Shown here: positions 1-10,444 of the stretch, one piece after another | Numbering within the stretch: the stretch's first letter is position 1 | Layout: the number at the start of each line of letters is the position of its first letter | Origin: Kutzneria kofuensis | GTDB taxonomy: Bacteria; Actinomycetota; Actinomycetes; Mycobacteriales; Pseudonocardiaceae | Length of the DNA: 64,000 nucleotides | Direction of reading: 5' to 3' | Assembly (NCBI RefSeq): GCF_014203355.1 | Contig: NZ_JACHIR010000001.1 | Span: forward strand, 3,164,038 to 3,228,037 | Made by a program: the position numbers and the translations under genes | Notes under the pieces: generated by a model | Databases searched by the model: none | The model's input: the letters and a program-made list of their open reading frames with translations, nothing else | What the model was told of the DNA's origin: nothing

Positions 1-387
1 GTCATCGCCGAGCTGCACGGCGCCGGCACCACCGTGCTCGTCAGCTCCCACCTGCTGGCCGAGATCGAGGCCACCTGCACGCACGTCGCCGTGCTGCACA
101 AGGGTTCCGTCGTCGCCCAGGGCGAGCTGGCCGAGCTGCTCGAGGCCGGCGCTCCCGCGCTGATCGTGTCCACTCCGGACGTCGAGCTGTCGCTGGACTC
201 GCTCCGTGACAACGGGATCGCCGCACGGTCCACAGAGGACGGACTGTTCGTCGAGCTGATCGGCACCACCGCGCCGCAGGTGGTTCGGGTGCTGGTCGAG
301 GCCGGTGCCGGCGTGCACGAGGTGCGTCGGCGGCGGACCGGGCTGGAGGAGCTGTTCGCCCAGCTCACCGAGGGGGAGACGCAATGA
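1..387 (+). CDS. ABC transporter ATP-binding protein, C-terminal part (cut by window start)
   Basis: Only the last 128 residues are present; the frame is open from base 1. The visible part begins just before the H-loop (SSHLLAEIE), so Walker A, signature and Walker B lie outside the window. What follows resembles the C-terminal accessory domain of ABC-2 type drug or lantibiotic exporters. The stop overlaps the ATG of the permease gene by 4 bp (ATGA), so both proteins are translationally coupled and probably form one exporter. The substrate cannot be told from this fragment. Confidence 0.9.
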   Translation, partial: VIAELHGAGTTVLVSSHLLAEIEATCTHVAVLHKGSVVAQGELAELLEAGAPALIVSTPDVELSLDSLRDNGIAARSTEDGLFVELIGTTAPQVVRVLVEAGAGVHEVRRRRTGLEELFAQLTEGETQ

Positions 388-1253
388 CCGCCGCCGTTGT
401 GGACCGGCCCGCGCTGGACCGCCCGGTCCGGGCGCCGCTGGGTCGGCTGCTCGCGTCCGAGCTGCGCTGGGTGCTTCGCCGGCCTCGGACCATCATCGCC
501 ATCGTGCTGCTGTCCCTGGTGCCCGTGCTCATCGGCGTCGGCACCGTCATCGCCGGCAACGCCGGGGCCGGTCCCGGCGGGAACGGGCCCGGCTCGTTGT
601 TCACCATCTTGATCGGCAACGGCTTCGTGCTGCCGGTGCTGTCGTTGACGCTGCTGCTGGCCATGCTGCTTCCGCTGCTCGGCGCCATGTCCGCCGCCGA
701 CGCCCTCGCCGGCGAGTCCGCCCACGGCACCCTTCGGGGACTGCTCATCGCCCCCGTCAGCCGGGCCCGGCTGCTCGGCGTCAAGGCCTTCGGCGTCGGC
801 GCCGTCGTGTTCATCGCCGCCCTGTCCATCGCCCTCGTCGGCCTCGTCACCGGCGTCGTGCTCGTCGGCACCGACGGGCTGATCACCCTGACCGGCAACA
901 CCCTCAGCTTCGGCGACGCCCTCGCCCGCATCGGGCTCGCCGTCGGATGGGTCACCTTCCAGGTCTGGGCCGTCGCCGCCATCGCCCTGGCCGTGTCCGC
1001 CTTCACCGAGCACCCCCTGGTGGTCATGGCCGCCACCCTCGCCGGGGCCCTGGTGTTCGCCATCCTCACCGTCATCCCCCAGCTCGACTGGATCCAGCCG
1101 TACCTGCTCACCAGCAGCTGGGGCACCATGACCGACGTCCTCCGCGACCCCATGCCGTGGGACGGCCTGCTCGACAGCACCCTCAAGGCCGCCTGTTACC
1201 TCCTCATCGGCCTCTCCGTCGCCTACGCCCGCCTGTCAAGCAAGGACGGCTAG
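384..1253 (+). CDS. ABC-2 type transporter permease
   Basis: A 289-residue integral membrane protein with a short hydrophilic N-terminus and about six hydrophobic segments, the usual make-up of ABC-2 permeases. A Gly/Asn-rich loop follows the first membrane segment. The ATG overlaps the stop of the upstream ATPase, and a strong hairpin follows the stop, so this is the last gene of an ABC exporter operon that enters the window from the left. Assignment rests on topology and on its partner ATPase; no substrate is indicated. Confidence 0.9.
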   Translation: MTAAVVDRPALDRPVRAPLGRLLASELRWVLRRPRTIIAIVLLSLVPVLIGVGTVIAGNAGAGPGGNGPGSLFTILIGNGFVLPVLSLTLLLAMLLPLLGAMSAADALAGESAHGTLRGLLIAPVSRARLLGVKAFGVGAVVFIAALSIALVGLVTGVVLVGTDGLITLTGNTLSFGDALARIGLAVGWVTFQVWAVAAIALAVSAFTEHPLVVMAATLAGALVFAILTVIPQLDWIQPYLLTSSWGTMTDVLRDPMPWDGLLDSTLKAACYLLIGLSVAYARLSSKDG

Positions 1254-1258
1254 TTGTC

Positions 1259-1294
1259 CACAGGGTGGCTGGGCTGGTCCACAGCCACCCTGTG
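1259..1294. terminator. Bidirectional hairpin terminator
   Basis: Perfect 13-bp stem (CACAGGGTGGCTG with its complement) around a 10-nt loop, placed exactly between the convergent ABC permease and phosphotransferase genes. No long T-run follows, which is common for actinomycete terminators. Confidence 0.75.
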
Positions 1295-1300
1295 CGGAGA

Positions 1301-2038
1301 TCACAGCCGGGCTCTCAGCACGTCGACCTCGCAGCCCGGCGCGGCCGGGTCGAAGCCGTGCTCGACCAGCCAGCGGACCGCCACCAGGCTTCGCAGCGAC
1401 CACCAAGCGCGGATCACGTCGAGGTCGACGTCGGTGCCGTAGCCGGCGACGACGTCGCCAAGGCGCTCCTCGTGCCCGAGCGTCAAGATGGCGAGGTCGA
1501 ACAGGGCATCGCCCTGGGCCGCCTCGGACCAGTCGATCACGCCGGTGATCTCGTCGCCGTCGACGAACACGTGGGTGAGCTGGAGGTCGCCGTGCGTGAA
1601 CACCGGTGTCCACGGGCGGAGCGCGGCCTCGGCGACCTGGCGGTTGCGCGTGACCAGGTCGGCGGGGAGGACACCATTGGTGACGAGCCACGCGCATTCG
1701 CCGTCGAGCCGCGCCGCGATCTCGTCGAGGCTCCGACCGGGCCACGGCGGCAGCGGCGCGTCGTGCAGCATCCGTGCGGCGGCACCCGCCGCGGCCCACG
1801 CCGCCGACGACGCGGTCGACGGCTCGCCGAGGCGGCCGAGTGCCGTGCCTGAGAGGGCGGCGAGTGCGAGCACGGGCGGCTTGCGCCAGAGGACCTCCGG
1901 AGTCGGGATCGGCGCCATGGCCATCGCCTCGACCTCGACGTCGATGCGCGTCTGATCAGGGTCGATCTTCAGGAACACGTCGCCGACACGCAGGGTCGCA
2001 CGCTCGTTGTGGGCGACGACGACCTCGACCTCTTCCAT
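1301..2038 (-). CDS. APH/choline-kinase-fold phosphotransferase, possibly thiamine kinase
   Basis: A 245-residue protein with the C-terminal motifs of the aminoglycoside/choline kinase fold: HGDLQLTHVF as catalytic loop and GVIDWSEAAQGDALFDLA as metal-binding segment. The Asn normally found at the end of the HGDxxxxN loop is His here. It lies 41 bp downstream of the thiamine-type ABC transporter genes on the same strand, with no clear terminator between them. E. coli thiamine kinase ThiK belongs to this fold, so salvage phosphorylation of imported thiamine is a reasonable inference. Antibiotic or other small-molecule kinase activity remains possible. The start is an ATG with a weak ribosome site. 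Confidence 0.82.
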   Translation of the reverse strand: MEEVEVVVAHNERATLRVGDVFLKIDPDQTRIDVEVEAMAMAPIPTPEVLWRKPPVLALAALSGTALGRLGEPSTASSAAWAAAGAAARMLHDAPLPPWPGRSLDEIAARLDGECAWLVTNGVLPADLVTRNRQVAEAALRPWTPVFTHGDLQLTHVFVDGDEITGVIDWSEAAQGDALFDLAILTLGHEERLGDVVAGYGTDVDLDVIRAWWSLRSLVAVRWLVEHGFDPAAPGCEVDVLRARL

Positions 2039-2079
2039 ATCGGCGAGTATCGCGGGGACGATCAGCGGTGTCGCCGGGT

Positions 2080-3125
<1,046 letters not shown>

Positions 3126-3126
<1 letters not shown>

Positions 3127-4715
3127 CAGAACTCCCCAACCGCCGGCGTCAACCGCTCGATCAGCACGACGGCGAGCACGGTGACCAGCATCAACACCAC
3201 GCACGCCGCGTACGCCATCTCGTTGTTCAGCTCGCCCGGCCGGGCGATGAGCCGCGCGATCGCCACCGGCAGCGTCGGCGCGTCCGGCCGCGCCAGGAAA
3301 CTCGTCGCGCCGAACTCACCCAGCGCGACCACGTATCCGAAGCCGGCCGCGGCGATCAGCGACCGCCAGGCCAACGCCAGGTCGACCTCGCGCCACACGC
3401 GGAACGGCCCGGCGCCGAGCGTGCCGGCGGCCTGCCGCAGCCGCTCGTCGATCGCCCGCAGCACCGGCAACACCGTCCGCACGATCAGCGGCGTGATCAC
3501 CAGGGCCTGCGCGAACGGCACGAGCAGCGGCGATGTGCGCAGGTCGAAGGGCAGATCGCCGAGCGTGACGAGGTAGCCGAAGCCGACCGTCACCGCCGAC
3601 ACGCCCAGCGGCAGCATCAGCGCCAGGTCCAGCGTCTCGCCCAGCACCGCACGTCCTCGACGGAGCTGCGACAGCACGACGGCCGCCGTCACGCCCAGCA
3701 GCATCGCAAGGATGGTGGCGTCGGTCGCCGCACGGATCGAGTTCCACGCCGCGTCCCAGGCCGAAACCTCCAGCGTGCCGGAATCGCCGGTGCCCGCCAA
3801 CGCCCGCCAACCGTCCATTGTGGTCAGTGACCGGGCGACAAGGCCGACGATCGGCACCAGCAGCGCGATCACCACGACCAGCGCCGCGCCGACCACGATC
3901 CATTCGCCGCCGACCGGCCGCCGTGCCGTCTCCAGGCGACCCCGCAGCTTCAACGCCGTCTCACGGCGTCGACGCGCGAACGCGCCGATCAGCAGCACCG
4001 CGATCACCGCGACCACCTGCAGGATCGACAACGCCGCCGCGCCGGGCAGGTCGAACAGGTCGACCGTGCGGAGGTAGATCTCCGTCTCCAACGTCCGGTA
4101 GCGCGCCCCGCCGAGCATCAGAACAACGCCGAAACTGGTGGCACAGAACAGAAACACGACCGCGGCAGCCGACCCGATCGCGGGCGCGATCGCCGGCAGC
4201 ACCACCGACGTGAACGCCCGCCACCGTGACGCGCCCAGCGCCCGAGCCGCCTCCTCGGCCCGCCGATCCGTGTGCGCCCACAGCCCGCCGACCGTCCGCG
4301 CGACGACCGCGACGTTGAAGAACGCGTTGGCCAGCACGATCGACAGGACGCCACCGTCCGGCAGCAGGGCCCGAAACGCCAGGCCCACCACCACCGTGGG
4401 CAGCACGAACGGCACCAGGATCAGCGTGCGCACCAGGCCCACACCCGGCAGTTCGCAGCGCGCCATGACGTACGCGAGCGGCATGCCCGCGAGCACCGCC
4501 ACCAGCGTCGCCGCGGCCGCCTGGCCGAGCGTGAACGCGACGAGCCGCCAGGTCTCGCCGCTGGCCAGCACGTCCGCCGCGCCGCTGCCGCCGAGCCCGA
4601 TACCCACGATCGACACCACCGGCCAGGCGAAGAACAGGCCAAGGAAACCGATCGGGACCAGCGCCAGCAGCGGCAGAACTAGCCTTGCAGCAGCGTTCGG
4701 CACTGCTGAACCCAC
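3126..4715 (-). CDS. thiP: Thiamine-type ABC transporter permease (fused double permease)
   Basis: A 529-residue membrane protein made of two tandem permease halves, each with about six hydrophobic spans, as in ThiP and the iron permease FbpB. Each half has an EAA-like cytoplasmic loop (EEAARALGASRWRAF near residue 150; LRQAAGTLGAGPFRVW near residue 430). The chosen ATG lies inside the end of the binding-protein gene (37 bp overlap); GTG 12 bp downstream is an alternative. It is the middle gene of the binding protein, permease, ATPase operon under the TPP riboswitch. Permease sequence alone would not separate thiamine from ferric iron. Confidence 0.9.
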
Positions 4716-5725
4716 TTCTCCCGGTTGGCGTCCACCTGGTCCGCCGGCAGCTGCGCCGGCGCGTCCGGCAGCGGCGCCGCCGTCTTCCAGGCAGCCGGCA
4801 GCGACACGCCGGACCGGGACGGGTAGACGTACATGCTGCCCGGCACCTGCTCCTGGAACTTCTGCGAGATCAGGAAGTCCAGGACCTTCTTGGCGTCATC
4901 CGGGTTCTTCGCGCCGGCCAGCACGCCCGCGTACTCGACCTGGCGGTAGCAGGTGTTCAGCAGGGCCTTGGTGCGCGGCTTGCCGTCGTCACCGATCTCG
5001 TCGGCGGGCGAGGAGGCGTAGGACACCACGATCGGGCGCGGCCCCTTGCCCGAGGAGCCGGAGAAGTCCTGGCTGTACGCCTCGTCCCAGCCCGAGTCGA
5101 CCTTGACGTCGTTCGCCTTGAGCTTAGACCAGTAGTCCGGCCAGTTGTCCGCGCCGAACTGCTTGATCGTGCCCAGCAGGAACGCCAGGCCCGGCGAGGA
5201 GGTGGACGGGTCCTCCACCACGGTCTGGCCCTTGTACTTCGGGTCGGTGAGATCGGCATAACCGGACGGCGCCGGCCGGTTGTGCGCCGCGTACCAGCCC
5301 GTGTCCACGTTCAGGCAGACGTCGCCGACGTCGATCGCCGTCAGCCGGTGCGAGTCGTCGAACTGGTACCGCTGCGGGCCCTGGCTCGCGTCAGGGCTGG
5401 TGTACGGGGCGAAGACGCCCGCCGACACCGCCCGGGAGGCGAACGTGCTGTCCACTCCGTACGCGATGTCGCCGATCGGGTTGGCCTTCGTCAGCACCAG
5501 CTTGTTGGTCAGCGCGCCCGCGTCGCCGTTCATGCTGACCTTGACCGTGATGCCGGAGGTCTTCTGGAAGTCCGCCCACAGGGTCTTGTCGACCGCCCAC
5601 GAGTCGTGGGTCACCAGCGTGACCGTGTGCTGGCTCGGGGCCTGTTCACCGCCGCCGACCAGCGAACAACCCGCCACCATCGTGGCCGTCAGCGCCAGCG
5701 CGGCCAGCCGTGCCGTCCGGGTCAA
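4679..5725 (-). CDS. thiB: Thiamine ABC transporter substrate-binding lipoprotein
   Basis: A solute-binding protein of 348 residues in the ThiB/TbpA family; VTLVTHDSWAV after the signal peptide resembles the start of mature ThiB. I place the start at a TTG preceded by GGAGGAG. It gives a short signal peptide (RTARLAALALTATMVAGC) with lipobox VAGC, lipidated at Cys20. The upstream in-frame ATG at 5785 falls inside the riboswitch aptamer and is rejected. As a lipoprotein it should capture thiamine or its phosphates at the outer face of the membrane and deliver them to the permease. Confidence 0.92.
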   Translation of the reverse strand: MTRTARLAALALTATMVAGCSLVGGGEQAPSQHTVTLVTHDSWAVDKTLWADFQKTSGITVKVSMNGDAGALTNKLVLTKANPIGDIAYGVDSTFASRAVSAGVFAPYTSPDASQGPQRYQFDDSHRLTAIDVGDVCLNVDTGWYAAHNRPAPSGYADLTDPKYKGQTVVEDPSTSSPGLAFLLGTIKQFGADNWPDYWSKLKANDVKVDSGWDEAYSQDFSGSSGKGPRPIVVSYASSPADEIGDDGKPRTKALLNTCYRQVEYAGVLAGAKNPDDAKKVLDFLISQKFQEQVPGSMYVYPSRSGVSLPAAWKTAAPLPDAPAQLPADQVDANREKWVQQCRTLLQG

Positions 5726-5739
5726 GTTCTCCTCCAGGT

Positions 5740-5758
5740 GACCTCGTCGCGCGAGGTC
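5740..5758 (-). promoter_or_regulatory. Hairpin between riboswitch and thiB ribosome site
   Basis: GACCTCG, a five-base loop and CGAGGTC form a perfect 7-bp stem that ends 4 nt before the GGAGGAG ribosome site. It is a likely part of the riboswitch expression platform, acting on translation start. No U-run follows it, so a terminator role is less likely. Confidence 0.5.
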
Positions 5759-5762
5759 GCCC

Positions 5763-5864
5763 GTAGTGCCTCCCTCCACCGGCATGATCCGGATCAGGTG
5801 CTTACGGTCGAGAGCTCGCCCGCTCTCCTCTCAGCCCGGCGACACCGGACTCCCGTGGCTCACC
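5763..5864 (-). promoter_or_regulatory. TPP riboswitch (THI element)
   Basis: The minus strand carries the TPP aptamer hallmarks in order: GCTGAGA (complement of 5829-5835), an extra stem-loop, then CCTGATCCGGATCATGCCGG (complement of 5779-5798) and the closing GGAGGGAGGC. Spacing fits known THI elements. It lies directly upstream of the thiamine-type ABC operon, so high TPP should shut down the transporter and any co-transcribed kinase. The ends are approximate because the P1 stem is imperfect. Confidence 0.93.
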
Positions 5865-5911
5865 CGGAGCTTACGCTGCGTTCCGGCGTGGTCGGGACCA
5901 CCATGGACGGC

Positions 5912-6217
5912 ATGGCGGAATTGCTCACGGACGATCAGGTGACCGAGGCGCTGGGGCGGCTGGCCCAGTGGCGGCAGGACGGCGATGCGATCATCCGCAT
6001 CGTGGAACTGGGCAGCTTCCCGGAGGCGATCCAGGCGGTGAACCGGATCGCCGAGATCGCGGAGAACGACAACCACCACCCCGACATCGACATCCGGTGG
6101 CGGACCCTGACGTTCCGGTGCAGCACGCACAGCGCCGGCGGCATCACGGCGTTGGACGTGACGCTCGCCGGCGAGATCGACGGGGTGCTGGAGCTGCTCG
6201 GTCAGCCGAGCGAGTAG
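5912..6217 (+). CDS. Pterin-4a-carbinolamine dehydratase (PCD/DCoH family)
   Basis: A 101-residue protein matching the PCD family in size and motif: the NDNHHPDIDIRW segment supplies the catalytic histidine cluster. The enzyme dehydrates 4a-hydroxytetrahydropterin, which recycles the cofactor of aromatic amino-acid hydroxylases. In actinomycetes these proteins are often annotated without a hydroxylase partner, and none is seen nearby. An ATG three codons earlier (5903) is an alternative start. The 3' end overlaps the convergent stress-protein gene by 16 bp. Confidence 0.9.
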   Translation: MAELLTDDQVTEALGRLAQWRQDGDAIIRIVELGSFPEAIQAVNRIAEIAENDNHHPDIDIRWRTLTFRCSTHSAGGITALDVTLAGEIDGVLELLGQPSE

Positions 6218-6687
6218 AGCAGGTTGCGGCCCGCCTCCGCGTTGCGCGGCTGGCACAGCACGTCGTAGCGGCGGGCCACCAGCTGGCTCTGCGACACGAA
6301 GTCGCGCTTGCCCCGGGTCGAGGCGTAGCTGATCGCCGCGAAGATCATGCTGGAGCCCACGCCGCCGACCAGGCCGATGACGATCGGCAGCCAACCGCCG
6401 CCGATCGTGAACAGCGACAGCAGGATGCCGACGAACAGTCCGAACCAGGCGCCCGAGGCCGCCGCCGCGCCGAGCACGCGGCCCCAGCTCAGCCTGCCCG
6501 CGACGCGTTCGACCAGCATCGGCTCCACGCCGACGATGGTGATGTCCTGCACCGGGAAGTCCCGGTCGGCGAGGAAGTCGACCGCCCGCTGCGCCTGCTC
6601 GTAGGTGTCGTAGGAGCCGATCGGCCAGCCGGTGGGCGGGGTGGGCAGCGCGGACGCCGCCGGGTTGTTGGCGAATGCAGTGGTCAT
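6202..6687 (-). CDS. General stress protein 17M-like membrane protein
   Basis: A 161-residue protein with an N-terminal domain like the B. subtilis GSP17M/YflT family (PIGSYDTYEQAQRAVDFLAD, then DITIVGVEPMLVERV). Two closely spaced hydrophobic segments follow (about residues 75-120, Gly-rich) and a short cytoplasmic tail. The ATG is preceded by AAGGAGGG. Family members are induced by general stress, but their biochemical role is unknown. It converges on and overlaps the pterin dehydratase gene. Confidence 0.85.
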   Translation of the reverse strand: MTTAFANNPAASALPTPPTGWPIGSYDTYEQAQRAVDFLADRDFPVQDITIVGVEPMLVERVAGRLSWGRVLGAAAASGAWFGLFVGILLSLFTIGGGWLPIVIGLVGGVGSSMIFAAISYASTRGKRDFVSQSQLVARRYDVLCQPRNAEAGRNLLYSLG

Positions 6688-6778
6688 GATGGCCCTCCTT
6701 GTCGGCCTTACACCCCCTTTAACGTCGAGCCCACCTCGGTTCGTGCCGGCCGGCGGAAGTCCACAGGGGAATCTCAGG

Positions 6779-6914
6779 TTGTGACCTGGGCTACCCGGCG
6801 ACGATCACCGATGCCCACCCGCGCCATCCACCTGTCCGCGCCCACGCGCCATCCAGCGGTCCCCACCCGCGGCATCGGTTTGTTGTGACGTCGGCTACCC
6901 GGGCAACGATCACC
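6779..6914. repeat. Direct repeat pair upstream of small membrane protein gene
   Basis: Two near-identical 31-32 bp copies lie at 6779-6809 and 6883-6914, sharing TTGTGAC, GGCTACCCGG and ACGATCACC. Between them CGCGCCATCCA-like and CCACCCGCG-like words also recur. The second copy ends about 46 bp before the GTG of the downstream small gene, so the pair may be tandem control elements. Confidence 0.6.
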
Positions 6915-6960
6915 CCTTCCCGTGCGTCGTTCGTAGTGAAGCCGTACAAGGGGATTCGAA

Positions 6961-7185
6961 GTGATCAAGTTCTGTCGCACCGCGGCCGCCAGCGCCGCCG
7001 CCGTCGTTCTCGCCGTGCTGTTCGCCGTGCAGGCCCAGGCCGCGTCGCCCAGCCCCCAGGTCGCCGCCCAGTCCCAGCAGGGCGACGGCGACCTGATCTT
7101 CGCCGGCGCCGCCGGCCTGCTCATCCTCGCCGCCGCCTTCGGCGTGATCATCTACGCCGCGCGGCACCGCAACACCGAGAACTGA
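6961..7185 (+). CDS. Small membrane protein with signal peptide
   Basis: A 74-residue protein not recognised as a named family. Its first 26 residues look like a cleavable signal (charged start, long hydrophobic run, AQAASP site). A polar Gln/Ser-rich stretch follows, then one hydrophobic span (about residues 44-67) and a short basic tail RHRNTEN. It is therefore probably exported and anchored by its C-terminus. GTG start with AAGGGGA upstream. A repeat pair precedes it and a perfect terminator follows, so it is a single-gene transcript. Confidence 0.75.
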   Translation: MIKFCRTAAASAAAVVLAVLFAVQAQAASPSPQVAAQSQQGDGDLIFAGAAGLLILAAAFGVIIYAARHRNTEN

Positions 7186-7200
7186 CGCCGTACCAACACG

Positions 7201-7230
7201 AAGGGGCCGCTGCATCCGCAGCGGCCCCTT
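7201..7230. terminator. Bidirectional terminator hairpin
   Basis: AAGGGGCCGCTGC and its exact complement flank a 4-nt loop; A and T runs at the base serve both strands. It separates the convergent small membrane protein and acetyltransferase genes. Confidence 0.88.
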
Positions 7231-7232
7231 TG

Positions 7233-7760
7233 TCATGCCGACAGGTCCAGCCACATCACATGCAGGCCGACCAGTCCGTGGTCGGGATGGTCGAAGGCCT
7301 CGGGGACAGTGCCGATGGTCCGGAAGCCGAGCGAGTGCCAGAGACCGACCGCGGTGCTGTTGGTCTCCACGACCGCGTTGAACTGGATGCTGCGGTAGCC
7401 GGCCGAGCGCACCCACTCGATCACGTGAAGGCCGAGGTTGCGTCCAACACCCCGGCCACGGTGACGGGGATCGACCATGAAGCTGGCGGTCGCGACGTGA
7501 GACCCACGGCCCGGACGGTTGGGCCCCATCTTGGCGCTGCCGAGGATGTCGTCGCCGTCGACGGCGACGACCGTGCGCCCCGGCGGCGTCTCCATCCACC
7601 AGCCACGCGCCTCGTCGAGGCTGAGGCCGTCGGGAAAGGCATAGGTCTTGTCCTCGGCGACGATCTCGGCGAAGAACGGATAGATCAGCGGCCAGTCGCC
7701 GTCCCCGGCGTCACGGATGAGCACCCGCGAACCGTAAACGCGACCGCCGGGACCTTCCAC
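7233..7760 (-). CDS. GNAT family N-acetyltransferase
   Basis: A 175-residue acetyltransferase resembling the phosphinothricin-acetyltransferase branch. The core acetyl-CoA loop is visible as VDPRHRGRGVGRNLGLHVIEW, followed by NAVVETNSTAVGLWHSLGF and an IGTVPEAF strand typical of the family. It should transfer acetyl from acetyl-CoA to an amino group of a small molecule; the substrate is not indicated. The GTG at 7760 gives a 12-residue extension; another GTG at 7724 (VLIRDAGDG) may be the true start. Confidence 0.88.
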   Translation of the reverse strand: MEGPGGRVYGSRVLIRDAGDGDWPLIYPFFAEIVAEDKTYAFPDGLSLDEARGWWMETPPGRTVVAVDGDDILGSAKMGPNRPGRGSHVATASFMVDPRHRGRGVGRNLGLHVIEWVRSAGYRSIQFNAVVETNSTAVGLWHSLGFRTIGTVPEAFDHPDHGLVGLHVMWLDLSA

Positions 7761-7805
7761 CCATATACGCCCCGGTGAACGCGACCCGCTGGCCGCCGAC
7801 GACGG

Positions 7806-8885
<1,080 letters not shown>

Positions 8886-8893
8886 GACGGAGC

Positions 8894-8899
8894 AGTCTA
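8894..8899 (-). promoter_or_regulatory. Predicted -10 box of ychF (leaderless start)
   Basis: TAGACT on the minus strand ends 8 nt before the GTG of ychF. A TTCGGA -35-like hexamer sits 18 nt further upstream. The expected transcription start would coincide with the start codon. Confidence 0.5.
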
Positions 8900-8965
8900 C
8901 GCGGCTCGATGCTGGTGTCCGAAAACCGCCAGCCATCGCCCGTGGACGCTGGCAGCATTCATACC

Positions 8966-10444
8966 GTGCTCATCGATCCGGAACGCGCCTACCGCGCCGT
9001 CGCCTCCCGCGACGCGCGGTTCGACGGCCACTTCATCACCGCGGTGCGCACGACCGGCATCTACTGCCGGCCGTCCTGCCCCGCGGTGCGCCCGAAGCGG
9101 GAGAACGTCGAGTTCTACCTGACGGCGGCGGCCGCCCAGGCCGGCGGCTACCGGGCGTGCCGGCGCTGCCTGCCGGACGCGGTCCCGGGCTCGCCGGACT
9201 GGAACGTGCGCGCCGACCTGGCGGCCCGCTCGATGCGGCTGATCGCGGACGGCGTCGTCGAGCGCGACGGCGTGCCGGGACTGGCCCGCCGCCTCGGCTA
9301 CTCGGAGCGCCACCTGACCAGGGTCCTGACGGCCGAGCTCGGCGCCCCGCCGCTGGCGCTGGCCCGGGCCCACCGGGCGCACTCGGCCCGGCTGCTGATC
9401 GAGAGCACCGACCTCCCGTTCTCGGACGTGGCGTTCGCGGCCGGCTTCGCCAGCATCCGCCAGTTCAACGACACCGTACGGGCGGTGTTCGCCGTCACCC
9501 CGTCGCAGCTGCGGGAGGGCGCGGCCAGGCGCAAGCACCACGAGTCGGTGCCGGGCACCATCTCGCTGCGCCTGCCGTTCCGGCCGCCGATGGACGCGAC
9601 CGGCATGCTCGCGTTCCTCGCCTCCCGGGCCATCCCGGGCGTCGAGGAGGCGACCGAGGACAGCTACGCCCGCACGCTCCGGCTGTCGCACGGCAGCGCG
9701 ACCGTCCGACTGACGCCGACACCGCAGCACATCGACTGCACGCTGCGGCTGACCGACCTCCGCGACCTGGGCAGCGCGGTGACCCGCGTGCGCCGCCTGT
9801 TCGACCTCGACGCGGACCCGGTGGCCTGCGACGAGCTGCTCGCGGCGGACCCGAACCTGGCGCCGTCGGTGTCGAAGACGCCGGGCATCCGTCTGCCGGG
9901 TGCGGTCGACGGCCCCGAGATCGTGCTGCGGGCACTGCTCGGCCAGCAGGTGACGGTGGCGGCGGCACGCACCGCCGTCGCCCGGCTCACCGAGCAGCTC
10001 GGCGAGCCGCTGGAAACCCCGGACGGCACGCTGACCAGGCTGTTCCCCACCCCCGAGGCGATCGCCAAGGAGGGCGCCGCGGTGCTCACCGGCCCACGCC
10101 GTCGCATCGACACGGTGCTGTCCACCTGCGCGGCGCTGGCCGACGGCACGCTGACCGTCGACGTCGGCCGCGACCCGGAGGAACTGCGCGCCGAACTCGA
10201 AGCCCTGCCCGGCATCGGGCCGTGGACCGCCGGCTACGTGCTGATGCGCGTGCTCGGCGCGCCCGATGTCCTGCTCACCACGGACGTTGCCCTGCTCAAG
10301 GGCGCGGCCAACCTCGGCCTGCCCGCAGACCCGGACGGTCTGGCGGCACGCGGCCGGGCCTGGCGGCCCTGGCGCTCGTACGCCGGCATGCACCTGTGGC
10401 GGGCCGCCCAGTCGACGACACCGATTCCCAGGAGTTCGAAGTGA
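8966..10444 (+). CDS. Ada-AlkA fusion: methyl-sensing regulator and 3-methyladenine DNA glycosylase
   Basis: Three domains in 492 residues. The N-terminal Ada zinc domain has four cysteines (Cys34, Cys38, Cys65, Cys68 in CRPSC and CRRC), one of which accepts methyl groups from DNA phosphotriesters. An AraC-type HTH follows (GLARRLGYSERHLTRVL, then FASIRQFNDTVRAVF). Last comes an AlkA-type glycosylase with helix-hairpin-helix LPGIGPWTAGYV and catalytic Asp in LLTTDVALL. It both senses alkylation and excises alkylated bases. GTG 8966 starts right at the conserved region; ATG 8909 would add 19 unconserved residues. It is coupled to ogt by a 4-bp overlap. Confidence 0.95.
   Translation: MLIDPERAYRAVASRDARFDGHFITAVRTTGIYCRPSCPAVRPKRENVEFYLTAAAAQAGGYRACRRCLPDAVPGSPDWNVRADLAARSMRLIADGVVERDGVPGLARRLGYSERHLTRVLTAELGAPPLALARAHRAHSARLLIESTDLPFSDVAFAAGFASIRQFNDTVRAVFAVTPSQLREGAARRKHHESVPGTISLRLPFRPPMDATGMLAFLASRAIPGVEEATEDSYARTLRLSHGSATVRLTPTPQHIDCTLRLTDLRDLGSAVTRVRRLFDLDADPVACDELLAADPNLAPSVSKTPGIRLPGAVDGPEIVLRALLGQQVTVAAARTAVARLTEQLGEPLETPDGTLTRLFPTPEAIAKEGAAVLTGPRRRIDTVLSTCAALADGTLTVDVGRDPEELRAELEALPGIGPWTAGYVLMRVLGAPDVLLTTDVALLKGAANLGLPADPDGLAARGRAWRPWRSYAGMHLWRAAQSTTPIPRSSK

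Noticed and set aside
305-1852. Long plus-strand frame across the ABC permease and the opposite kinase gene
   Set aside because: Arg/Pro-rich translation without motifs; it overlaps two well-supported genes in other frames.
1301-2038. Naming the APH-fold protein an aminoglycoside resistance enzyme
   Set aside because: Context (TPP-controlled thiamine operon) and the changed catalytic loop do not support a resistance label.
5725-5785. Upstream ATG for the thiamine-binding protein
   Set aside because: It falls inside the TPP aptamer and adds 20 polar residues before the signal peptide; the TTG with GGAGGAG gives a proper lipoprotein signal.
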